Origin: Nitzschia sp. pyKryTriq1
Taxonomy: Eukaryota; Bacillariophyta; Bacillariophyceae; Bacillariales; Bacillariaceae
Assembly (NCBI GenBank): GCA_956465555.1
Contig: OY101115.1
Location: 124,001 to 188,000, forward strand
Reading direction: 5' to 3'
Length of the DNA stretch: 64,000 nucleotides
The notes beneath the pieces are model-generated. The model was not told the DNA's origin, made no database searches, and saw only the letters and a list, made by a program, of their open reading frames with translations. Position numbers and translations under genes: made by a program. Below are positions 30,728-41,461 of this stretch, piece by piece. The number at the start of each line of letters is the position of its first letter. Position 1 is the first letter of the stretch.

Positions 30728-32554
30728 TTACTCGTCTTTTGTTGTTGTTGTTGTTGTTGTAGTACTACTACTACTACTAGTAGTAGTAGTAGCATCCGCA
30801 GTTCGCATTATTTGTTGAACCAATTCTTCCAATTCTTCCAATTCTTGTTGTCCCGGATACAATTGTCCTTGTATTTCCCACGTTGGATATCCTGGTATAT
30901 GCTTGGCCTTACAAAGTTTGGTTTGCGAGTCCACTCCATCGGGGGCACATTCGATATAGGTAATGTATGGTTTGGTTGTTGTTGTTTCTGTTGTGGTTGT
31001 TGTTGTTGATGATGAAGGAGTAGCACTAGTAGTAGTAGTAGTCCCAGTCCCAGTCCCAGCACCAAAGGCCGGTAGTCCCAATACCTGTTTTTGATCATAA
31101 CAATGACTGCACCAATAGGCACCATACATTTTCGCATCCAACTCTTGCAGAGATTTGGCCAATGTCATGGCCCGTGGGGAAGATTCCGTCGTAATGGCAG
31201 GGGGAGAAAATAATAACTTTTTCTTTTCTGTAGTACTAGTAGGCGTAGTAGACATACCATCACCACCACCACCACCACCATCATCACCACCACCACCACC
31301 ACCATTGTTATTGTTCTTGTTTTGAGCCAAGAGCACTGCTTTGAAAGAAGAAGATGAAGATGATGAAGAAGATGTCGACGATGAAACGACAGAAGCCAAT
31401 GTTCCCACGCCGCCCTTATTGTCTCCTCCTCCTCCTCCTTCACTAATAATACTGCCACCACTGACAAACAAGAGAAGGACTGCAAGGGTCGCTGCTACAA
31501 AGCTCGTCGAGATCATGACCCCAGCACCAACACTACTGCCACCACTTGCGCTTGCACTTTTAGAAGGTGAAAAATATCCATCGTCGCCATTGCCTTCGCC
31601 GCCATCGCCGTCGCTGCTGTCGTCGTCGTCGACGCCGATCCATGTCAATATTCCCAACGAGATGCTGCATCCGGCCGAAAAGAGACAATACGGACACGAT
31701 GTTTGCAATACTCCCAAGAGTAGAATCATCAATCCGACCGAAAAGGTCGCCATGGCGGTCGTCAATGCGGGCAGCAATAATAATAATTGTAATGTGACGG
31801 TATCAGTATCAGTAGTAGTACTATCCTCCTCGCTGCTGCTGCTGCTGCTGCTCCTCCTCGACAGTGCCAAATATGCCACGGTCGTATAGGCAACGAAACC
31901 TACGGCACTCAATGGAATATCGATGGGAAGGAATGGAACATGAGAATAGGGTCCCGTCAAGACGGCATTGCAATTATTGCCATTGCCATTGCCATCGACA
32001 CCACACAAGGTGGAAATTTGACCGGTATACTTTTGAAAGGTCAAAAAGGCCGTTTCCAAACTTCCTGCCAGAGCAATCCCTCCCATGACTCGAAGGCGAA
32101 GTGATGATGATGTTGATGATGATGATGATGATGTAGATGATGTTGATGATGATGTAGATGTTGCTTCCTTTTCTTGTCGAGTATTATTCTTGGATTTGGA
32201 TTTGGATGATGATGATGAGGATGACGATGACGAGGAGGAGGAGGATTCATAAAGTAATGTCAAAGAAGAGGGACGCCGACGACTGATGATGCTGGTGGAG
32301 TGATGATGATGATGATGATGATGATACTTATGATGATGATGAGAAGGTCTTTGTGATGGTGATCTTCTTATGAGTGTGGACGACAACGACAACGACGACA
32401 ACGACGTTGCTGTTGATGTTGATGTTGTTGCTGATGGTGGTGGAACCGAGAAACCGCTTGCCGGCGAAATCATCAGCATCAACACCAACATCATCATCAT
32501 CATCATAAGTATCATCATCGTCATACCTCGACACTTCATCATCATCATCATCAT
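30728..32554 (-). CDS. Plastid VKOR-thioredoxin fusion (LTO1-like)
   Basis: 608 residues from the ATG at 32554. The frame continues upstream, but the Met-rich signal peptide followed by SPASGFSVPP fits a diatom plastid presequence. The VKOR domain spans about 155-310, with a loop cysteine pair (C184, C195), several membrane helices and the catalytic TSCPYC (C287, C290). A thioredoxin-like domain follows at about 465-590 with YWCSHC (C482, C485) and IPGYPTWEIQG. In plants and cyanobacteria this fusion forms disulphides in thylakoid lumen proteins and supports photosystem II assembly, with electrons passing to quinone. Long Ser, Gly and His runs separate the presequence and the two domains. It is divergently placed from the SulP gene. 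Confidence 0.92.
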   Translation of the reverse strand: MMMMMMKCRGMTMMILMMMMMMLVLMLMISPASGFSVPPPSATTSTSTATSLSSLSLSSTLIRRSPSQRPSHHHHKYHHHHHHHHSTSIISRRRPSSLTLLYESSSSSSSSSSSSSSKSKSKNNTRQEKEATSTSSSTSSTSSSSSSTSSSLRLRVMGGIALAGSLETAFLTFQKYTGQISTLCGVDGNGNGNNCNAVLTGPYSHVPFLPIDIPLSAVGFVAYTTVAYLALSRRSSSSSSSEEDSTTTDTDTVTLQLLLLLPALTTAMATFSVGLMILLLGVLQTSCPYCLFSAGCSISLGILTWIGVDDDDSSDGDGGEGNGDDGYFSPSKSASASGGSSVGAGVMISTSFVAATLAVLLLFVSGGSIISEGGGGGDNKGGVGTLASVVSSSTSSSSSSSSSFKAVLLAQNKNNNNGGGGGGDDGGGGGGDGMSTTPTSTTEKKKLLFSPPAITTESSPRAMTLAKSLQELDAKMYGAYWCSHCYDQKQVLGLPAFGAGTGTGTTTTTSATPSSSTTTTTTETTTTKPYITYIECAPDGVDSQTKLCKAKHIPGYPTWEIQGQLYPGQQELEELEELVQQIMRTADATTTTSSSSSTTTTTTTTKDE

Positions 32555-33275
32555 CGTGATGTCGGCGTGTAGTTCAGTACGTTGTATATAATGTGCAGGG
32601 GTGTGGTATGTAGGTACTACCGACCGCGTAATAGAGCGCAGGAAAGGTTGTATTAGATGGTACAATTGTAGTTTGGAAACGAGAACTATAAGACAACATC
32701 CGACGGACGAGTGCGTGCGTCTCGCCTGTCTCCTCCTCCTCATGGTCGATCCGACCATTATTATTTTTTGCTTCGCGTAGGTTGTATCTTGTGGCGACGT
32801 CGCTCTACCGCGGTATCACCGCACGAACTAGCACCCGGAAGTTCAACTGACGTCAGGCCAAGGTCAGGCGTGCTTTGGGTTTCGAGAGGTCTCTATGGTG
32901 AGGAGAACATAACAACGAGTTCTCATTCATGTTTTGGTCCTATCAGTCTAATACATATCGTCTGATAGAATATGTGCATTTATTTTATGTTTTATGCGTT
33001 CATCGCACATCATCATCATCATCATCATCATCTTTCTTCCCCTACGAAGTAGATACCGTTCGTGGTATACGTACCGCGTATCCATCAATATGATATCATA
33101 GATGATATTATTATGCCAACACAATTACCAGCATAACCTTTATACCGTCGTGATACGAATCGTATACTACTTATTCGTATTCGTGGTCGGTGGTGCTAAC
33201 ATAATAATATCGATTATTACTACAGCAGACGACTGATTTGCGTATTATTATTAATAATAATAATAATAGAGAGAG
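32555..33275. promoter_or_regulatory. Divergent promoter region
   Basis: Serves the minus-strand VKOR gene and the plus-strand SulP gene. An atcatcatcatcatc run lies at 33009-33030, and tata/cgtat-rich sequence with small palindromes (cataccgg-like, tatgatatcata) at 33060-33200. An ATT/AAT run (33243-33268) sits directly before the SulP ATG. No gene is seen within it. Confidence 0.4.
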
Positions 33276-34007
33276 ATGAAGAAGACGAATCCAAATCCAA
33301 ATCCATCATCAGCATCAGCACCAGCATCATCCGACGGAAAGAGAGACGGGGAGACTGCCAATGTTGCTGCTGCTGCTGATAGTGCAGCTGCTACTGCCGG
33401 TGGTGGTGGTGCTGCTGCTGCCGCTGGAGCGAGGGGTACGAGCAATATGGATTTGAATCATCAGCATCAGCATCAGCATCAGCATCAACATCTGATGCAT
33501 GATCATCATAATCCTAATATTCCGAATATTGCTATGAACACTCCTCATAATACCTTGTCGGGTTTGTTTGCACCACCACCGCCGCCGCCATCATCGTCAT
33601 CATCAGCTTCCCATCCACAGCAACAACAACAACGGCAACAGCAACAACAACAACAACAGCAGCAACCATTGGCTTTGGCTAGCCTCTTTGCTCCGCCACC
33701 TCCGCCTCCATCTCCATCAATACTACTACCACCAGCTCAACCTCCTGCTGCTTCTACTACTAGTAGTTCCAGCATGAGCACTCAAGCCGGAATATCAACT
33801 TCTACTCCTTTCAGCATCAATCCGCTCTCTTCTCTCTTTGCTCCACCTCCTCCTCCTCCACCACCACCAACAACAAACGCAACGACCGCAGTCACTGAAA
33901 GAACATCACTGTTGGGAGGAGCACGAGAATATCTACCGGCATATTATGATGTTAGTGGTAACACTCCCACCAATGACGGGGACGGAGAGGGAGCTTTTGC
34001 CGCACTG

Positions 34008-34039
<32 letters not shown>

Positions 34040-37000
34040 TCAACAACATCAACATCAACAACAACAACAACACAAGACAAAAAATAACCATGTGCTGCAA
34101 CTACAAATACCCCCACAACAACAACAGCAGCAGCAAAAGTCATTTCTTCAAAGCACTGTTAGTGTTCTTCAACCTTCCACAATTGTCGGAAGTTTGTTGT
34201 TTGTGTTTTATCATGTCGTCTTTGTCTTGGCCTTTGCATCGGCCATTCTCAGACCTCACTCCTCTACTACTAACGGTAGTAGTAGTAGTAGTAGTACGTC
34301 TATTTTGGGCGCCATTGCCAAAATGGTGGCGGTAGGAATTATGGGTGCCGGTCCCTTGTACATTTATCGCCTCAATCAAGATATACCCGCCGTCTATCCT
34401 TCGGTGGATTTGTTCTTGGCACCCTTTTTGGCACAAGCGGCAGCGATGATTGATGAAAGTTTATACGAACAACAACAACAATATCAACAACAACAACAAC
34501 AACACGACCATGATGATGGAGCATCATCAACATTATTATCATCATCATCGTCACCATCATATCCCAATGATGCCATCTTTTTGGGGACCTTTGCCGTCTT
34601 GACCTCGATCGGGATGGGATTGGCCGCCATCTTTTTATGGCTCGGATCGACCTTTAAACTGGCCAATCTTGGTACCTACCTTCCCTATTCCGTCTTGAGT
34701 GGATTCTTTTCGGCTGTCGGAGTATTATTATGGTGTTTGGCCTTTTCCGTCGATACCAGTGGAAGAACCTGGAAACAAGTCTTTCTCTCTGGCAGAGACG
34801 GCGACTGGCATATCATTGGGAATGCTTGGATACATCATGCACCCAGTCTCATTCTAGGGATTATCATGAATCGATTGGGACCGAAAAATCCATTCTATGT
34901 CATTTTGTTAATATTCGTGGCGATTGGAGGATTTTATGCCATGTTGTGGATAATGGGAATGACGTTGAAAGATGCACAACAGGCCGGTTGGGCTTGGTCA
35001 TTGGAAGAATTGGTCTATACAGCCCCCGAAGACAACGAAGAAGCAGAGGATCTTTCGACTTCTAATTTCGTAAATGTTCCAGCATGGATGCTACCACCGG
35101 CACCACTGGGAAGTTGGGCGGCATTGCTGGCAGGAAATGTCAATTTCCAAGCCGTTGCGGCAGGCATTCCCAACATGATCGCCTTGGCCTTTTTGTATCT
35201 GTTACGATCGTCGATTCATGCGTCGGCCATGAAGAAAAATGTTTCCAATCTCGTCCGACGAATTCCCATCAAGAAAGAAGAAAGGACTACTACTACTAGT
35301 AGTAGTACGAATGATGTCCATCTCCATGATCACGACCAGCTTGACCACCCTGAGGATGAAGACTTTGATGACAATGATACTGACAATGAAAGTCACTATT
35401 ATCGTCATCATTCGACTATGATGGAACGAGTCACGGAAAGTGTCAGAATTGTCAACATGTCCATGGAAGACAAGAAACCGATGCATTCTACCAGACAACA
35501 AAATGGAACAACAACTACGGCATTGAGTCCACCACCTCCCGATTATATCGAAATTCGGGCCAGGACTCCCAGACGATCCCTCGAGAGTATCTTTAGTGAA
35601 TACTCGTACGCTCTCTTTGTCGTGGCAGGATTGGGTGGATTTGGAGTCTGTCCGACTGTGGCTACTTCGAATACCATGTTTGCGATTGGCGTGGAGGGTG
35701 CGGCACCCCAATACGGATCGATTCTACTATTGATTGTCTTTTATCTACTCGACTTTCGAATGGTCCAATACATTCCCAAAATGGCCTTTTCGTCGCTGTT
35801 GGTGTTGGGCGCTGTCGATACCATGGTCGTCTGGTTCTTTGGAGCCTTTCGTAAGACACAAGATTTGGCCGAATGGCTCGTGGTACCCTTTATTGCGGGC
35901 TTTTCACTCTTTGTCGGGTTTTTGAATGCCGTGTTCTTGGGAATTGCCATTTCCATGTTTGTCTTTGTGGCTTCCTTTTTTCGAGTCGGTGTCGTCAAAT
36001 ACTCCGCAAGTGGACTTGAAATTCGATCTCGGATCGAACGTTCCATGATGGAATCGACATGGTTGAATGAGAATGGGGATTTGTGTCAAGTTCTCGTCCT
36101 CCAAAATTATCTCTTCTTTGGCAACGCCATTTCCATCTTGAATTATATTGCCACCATGTTTGAAGAAGTCGATGAGAGTCAATCGCAACGTCTGGACTTT
36201 TCCTTGCCACCGATTCCCAATATTCTCGTTTTGGATTTGTCGCTCGTCAGTGGGATGGATACGTCGACGATTGATATCTTTGCCGAAATATATCAGTTTT
36301 GTCAAAACAATGATTGCAAACTCTTTATTTGCGGCATGTCCGTCCGTATGAAAAAGGGACTTGAACTCGGAGGTGTCCAGCCCGATAGAAAGGGACCTCG
36401 TTCCCAAAGCAGTCTTCGATTCTTTTCGGATTTGGATACAGCGCTGGGCCGTGCCGAAGATACCTTGATTCGAACCCAAATGCACAAGTCAGAGCCCACT
36501 ACCCGCCGAGGAATGCGTACCATCAAGAGCACGGAAAGTTTGGATGCGGGCGGTTTGGGCTTTCGACGAGCCTTGAAGGAAATAGACGAACTCCATGGTC
36601 TCGATTTTACATTGAGCCTCATGGATTTTCAACCGTACACGAAGGCAATTGATTTAGAGCCAGGTGATATCCTTTACAAGTGTGATGGTGGGATTGTCGA
36701 TGAAGCAGAACGAGGTCTGTTCTTTATTGAAGAAGGGATGCTCAAGATTGAACGCGATTCGACGCAGTCCTTGACGGCGACCCGTTCCAGCATTGGAAGC
36801 CAACAACAACAACAGCAGGATGGTTCTCACCAATATACGCTCAAGAACCAACATGCTCGAATGGGGAGCGTTGCGAGGCGTTCTGCTCTAGCACGAGGTG
36901 GCAAACATCCATCGACGAGTGGCAATCTGAGACTGGCCCGTCTTGGGCCTGGCTGGTACGTTCTTCGTTCCTTCGTTCGTTCTTTTTGGACGCTCGATTA

Positions 37001-37333
37001 CCTCTACCGGTCACTAATACAATTTCGTTCCACTCTTCTTGATTGCACACCAGGATTTGCGGTACGCTGGATTTTGGGGCGGGGATTCGCTCTTCAGGAA
37101 TTACCGTCGCCGTGACAAGAAGTCGGCTTCATCTTCTTCCATTTCATGTTCTGGCGCAGATTGAAAAGGATGACCCGGTTCTTGTGTTGAGCCTTTACAA
37201 GCTCGTCACCCATCTACGAGCTTACCGAGAAGAGGCAACGATTGAGCAGCTCACGACGCTCAACAACATTCTGACTTCGCCCGCCCATTCGAAACCAATC
37301 AGTCGAGCGGCGCTTCGTGCGATGGGGCCTTGA
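33276..37333 (+). CDS. SulP-family transporter with STAS and cNMP-binding-like domains (two exons)
   Basis: Exons 33276-36955 and 37054-37333, joined across a 98-base intron (gtacgttc ... caccag), give 1319 residues; the join reads LGPGW-ICGTLDFGAGI. The first 290 residues are low complexity (Gln, His, Pro, Ser), with the motif LFAPPPPPP repeated three times. The membrane domain runs from about 295 to 915 and is interrupted by an acidic cytosolic insert near 660-750. YSYALFVVAGLGGFGVCPTV near 775-795 lies in the SulP core. A STAS domain follows at about 935-1065 (NILVLDLSLVSGMDTSTIDI), then a cyclic-nucleotide-binding-like fold from about 1115 (IDLEPGDILYKCD, GLFFIEEGMLKIE) into exon 2. This architecture is like yeast YGR125W (Vsb1), a vacuolar transporter. 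The substrate here is unknown. Confidence 0.9.
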
Positions 37334-37597
37334 CGATGCATTCGCTACAACAACTTCTACAAGGACGATGTATGTCGATTAGGAAGTACAGTAGCCGCCG
37401 AAAGGATGATGGAGGATCTTTCCGCCTCAAGAGGACAGCGGAACGTGGAAAGTACAGGTTTGAATCATCATCAATCAAGCCAGTGGTCGATTAGCCCTTC
37501 TAAATCAATCAAATGTATCTGGTGTTAAATGATTGTTACACATACTCTAGGAGAGAGTTGACCCATCACAATGTCGAGGAGTGGTTCTGCCATTTGT

Positions 37598-40500
37598 CTA
37601 CGCATCATTAGTAGTATTTGCCGTCAAAGACAGTTGGCTGCCCGAGTTGCTCGACGTGTGGAGTTGCATCGTCCACATTTCTGCGTACAGACCATTGTTC
37701 TGAAGCAACTCATCATGGGTCCCTTGTTCGGCAACGACACCTTCTTTCAATACAATGATATTGTCGGCATTGCGGATCGTTCCGAGTCGATGGGCAATCA
37801 CCAAGACGGTACGTTCCGTACCAAGTCGATCCAAGGCATCTTGGACGCTATTCTCGGTCAAAGTATCCAACGCCGATGTAGCTTCGTCGAGCAAGACAAA
37901 AGGCGGATCCTTGAGTAGGCATCGAGCAATCGACGCTCTTTGACGTTCGCCACCTGTCGCGAAAGGATGTGGCAAAAGCTTGGTGATGAGAAACGACCGG
38001 TCGACTGACTACTCTTATTCCTCCAAAATCTTTTACGTGTTATGTATATTAGCTACTTACCACTCAATTTCAAACCACGGTCTCCGACCATAGTGTCCCA
38101 TCCATCGTCCAGCGATTCAATAAAGGGCAGTAGCTGCGCATCGCGTGCCGCTTGTTCCAATTCGGCATCGGTCGCATCCCGACGACCATAGCGCAAATTG
38201 GCACGAATCGTATCCGAAAAGAGACTACTGGTTTGGGCCACGGCCCCAATGGATTGTCGCAAAGATCGCTGTTGGACCATCCGGACGTCCGTCCCATTGA
38301 TCTTGATCGCTCCCCCCATGACATCGTAAAACCGAAAGAGAAGTCGGGAGACTGTCGTCTTTCCAGCTCCCGTAGAACCTGTTGGCAACAGAAAAACAAA
38401 TGAAAAATACAATGCTTGTGAGTAAGAGAGACAGTTATACGCAGTGAGACTTTTGGCACCGCCGATAAAATTTGATGATAATCTTACCAACAATGGCTGT
38501 CGTAGTCCCTCGTTTCATTTTGAAGGACATTCCCTTGAGACCTTTGTTTTTGGGTTGGGTCGGATAGTGAAAGTAGACGTTATCGAATTCTACGGCCGTA
38601 TCAGGATCGTCGCGATTGATGAGGGGCAATGGAACAGCATCGGGTGCATCAACGATATCTGGATCTTCGGCCAAGAGTTCGGAAAGATTCGTAAGATCAA
38701 TGAGTGCCATGACAATCGCATTGTAGACGGATCCCAAGAAATTGAGCGGCACAAACAATTGTGCGACATAGGTCAGTACGGCGACAAAGTCTCCGACTTG
38801 CATTCCCGGACATTCTTGTTGACTAATCGCCATACAACATTGGGAGACGGCCGAGTCACATCCATGGGAATGTATGCAGCAATCGCTTCGTTTTTGAATC
38901 CCCCAGGTCGACAACCAAAGTGCCGTCGCCAAACAAATTTGCAAAATCAATCGTTGAGAAATATTCAAAAAGGAGAGCGAGGCCTGGACTTGGGTACTTC
39001 CTTCTTGATATTTCCGTACGCTATCTCCGAATCTTCGTGCCTCGTATTCTTCTGCCGTAAAGTACTTGACCGTTTCAAAGTTCAACAAACTGTCCATGCA
39101 TCGTTCGTGCCATTCATTGTCGGATTGTACCACGGCCTTGCGGAATTTCTTTCTCCAGAGCGTGACCAGAATAGTCCACACAATGTAGAGCCAAACGAAA
39201 TAAAATACCGAAACTGCGAAGATGATGATGCAAAATGTGAGTAGTGAGTGTAATGTAATCAACATAGACCCAGTAAAGTAAAGTACAGCACAGCACAGCA
39301 CAGTACTTTACAGTACAGGACTCGCTTGACTTTCACTTGTCGACTTTTTACTTACCGGCTAGAGGAGTGTACTGAAAGTAGGTTGCAAAAATGATACAAA
39401 CGACAATACATTCCACCAAGGCTGGAAGCAGCCACAAGAATAGATACTTCATCAACGTGTCACTACACGTAAGTAGAATGAATAAAATAAAAAGTTATGG
39501 TTTTGTGAGTGAGTGAGTGAGTGGTGATGCCGTATGCCGTATGTACCATGCCCTTACGTACCATGCATCAATGCCCCGATCCATACTTCGTATGACTTCT
39601 CCCAACTTCTTTCGCAAATGCCAATCCAAACTGAGAGAATGTAAATGCACAAAGGTCGTTTCCGACAATTGCACAAAGGCCGCTTGTGCCACTTTGAGAT
39701 AAATCAACGATTGTCCTTCCTTGAAGGTCGATCCGACAAATTGAATGACGGCATAGAGTATCGAATACACAATGCAGTGCCAGTAATCTTCATGGGCCAA
39801 GGCCGTCGATGCCCACCCAATAAACATGGGAGCAAATAGGTTGCAAACTTTGGATAGAATGACACATAACCACGTGACAATGGCACGCAATCGATTGACC
39901 ATGGCCGAATCGGACGTTTCGTCCGGCCAAAAATACGGTTTGAGCAATGTCAAAATGGCCGCCCGAGACAAGGTCTTTTTCTTGGGTGGCGCTGTATCAT
40001 CCAAAGCTGTTCTTGCTGCAGTACTATTAGCAGTATTTGGCAAATCCAAAAAGAAGACTTCCGCCAAGGCCAACAGTAGATAAAGGCCCATACTGTTGAC
40101 GACGAGTTCATCGCCCGTGACGGATTCCGGTCGATGGGTATAATATTGAATCGAAATGGGCAACCACAAGGTCATGGCAGCGGCCACATAAAAGAGACGA
40201 GAAATGCGTCCCAAACGTTGGCGTTGTAAATCTCGCAACGTCATCCACGCACCCAAGGCTACCACTACCAAGGCGGCCCATGTGACTGGGGGAGGAATGA
40301 CAGAACTGATAGTAGTATTGGCATGACGACCTGTTGATCCCCCATCATCATCATCAACACTCAATAACAACATCATTCCATCCACTGCCAAGAATAACAT
40401 CAACAGAATTTGGACACGAAACGACCAAATGGCCGCCTTGTGTTGTGAAGGTGCCGGATGCAACACCGGATGGATGCGACTCCTCAGAAGAGGGGCTTCT

Positions 40501-40913
40501 TCTTCCACATCTTGTTCTTCCAGTGCCTGTGCTTGAACTTGATTCGATGTTGTGCTGCTGCTGCTGCTTCTGCTGCTAGCACTAGCAGTATTATTACTTC
40601 CATAGTTTTTGTTGTCACCAGCCTTGCCTTTTAATAGAGAAGAACTGCCATTAGCGTCGCTCTTCGTCTCCTTTGCGGCAGCAGCAGCAGCAGAAGCAGC
40701 AGTTGCAGCAGCAAGTGCAGCAGTATGATGATGATCTTCTTGATAATCTTTCGAGGTCTTTTGCGACGCAGTTTGAATCGTATCAATCGAAAGGCGAAAC
40801 AATTGAAACGTAATGGCCGCACAGCTGCAAGCGATCCAAAAACTTGAACAACTCGTTGTTGTGTCAAGAGAGGACGATGACGATAGTGATGATGATGATG
40901 GTAAAGACGACAT
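37598..40913 (-). CDS. ABC half-transporter, HMT1/ABCB6 type (five exons)
   Basis: Exons 40913-39562, 39462-39356, 39213-38488, 38378-38061 and 37953-37598 all have GT-AG borders and join in frame to 952 residues. The second exon is too short to show as a long open frame. An N-terminal membrane region of about four to five helices (TMD0) and a Ser/Ala-rich linker precede the six-helix ABC domain (from about 330, with EVIRSMDRGIDACDTLMKYL across an exon junction). The ATPase domain has Walker A GSTGAGKTT split by an intron, signature LSGGERQRAS also split by an intron, Walker B FVLLDEATSALD, and H-loop VIAHRLGTI. Relatives move metal-chelate, glutathione or porphyrin compounds across vacuolar or organellar membranes. 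The direction of transport and substrate are not visible. It is the most intron-rich gene in the window. Confidence 0.92.
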
Positions 40914-41461
40914 TGCTGTTTTTGGATCGTGTCATGCACTATGAGGAATGAAAACACACACTGCGAGACTTTTGCAAAAGATGTGTGTGTGTGTGTGATC
41001 TTTCGTTTTGTTGTTCTTCTTCGTTCCGCATCCAGCACGCACATACATGACGCGATAATAATATGATCAACGACGAACCTCGTGGAATAAGATAGAAGGA
41101 AGGATCTTTTGATTTGACACCGACCGCGCGAGCATGCAAGCCACGAAGAACGCTGACTTCGCGCGCGGCGGTCATCCAAGAATGAATGGACTTCTTCGAT
41201 CAGAAGGGGGGCAGGGGAAGGGGGGGCATCCATCAAGCCTTTGTGCGAAGAGGGGGGAGAATCGCTCTGCCTCTATCATAGTCTGTGCAAGTCGTCCATA
41301 ATATTGGCAGGCAAGTTTTGAAAGGGTTGCCGCGCTGATATGGCCATTCTGTACCCTATGGTTGCCATTGCGGCATATTCAAAGTTTAGGATACAGTACT
41401 GGTACGAATCTCATCATCACGACCATATTCCAGCATACGTAATAGATTGGTTAGCAACAAA
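40914..41461. promoter_or_regulatory. Divergent promoter region between ABC transporter and paralog B
   Basis: 548 bases between the two divergent starts. Contains a tgtgtgtgtgtgtg run at 40982-40998, a ggggggca-rich patch at 41206-41230, and acagtactggtacg at 41394-41407, about 55 bases before the paralog B start. No coding frame is supported. Confidence 0.4.
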
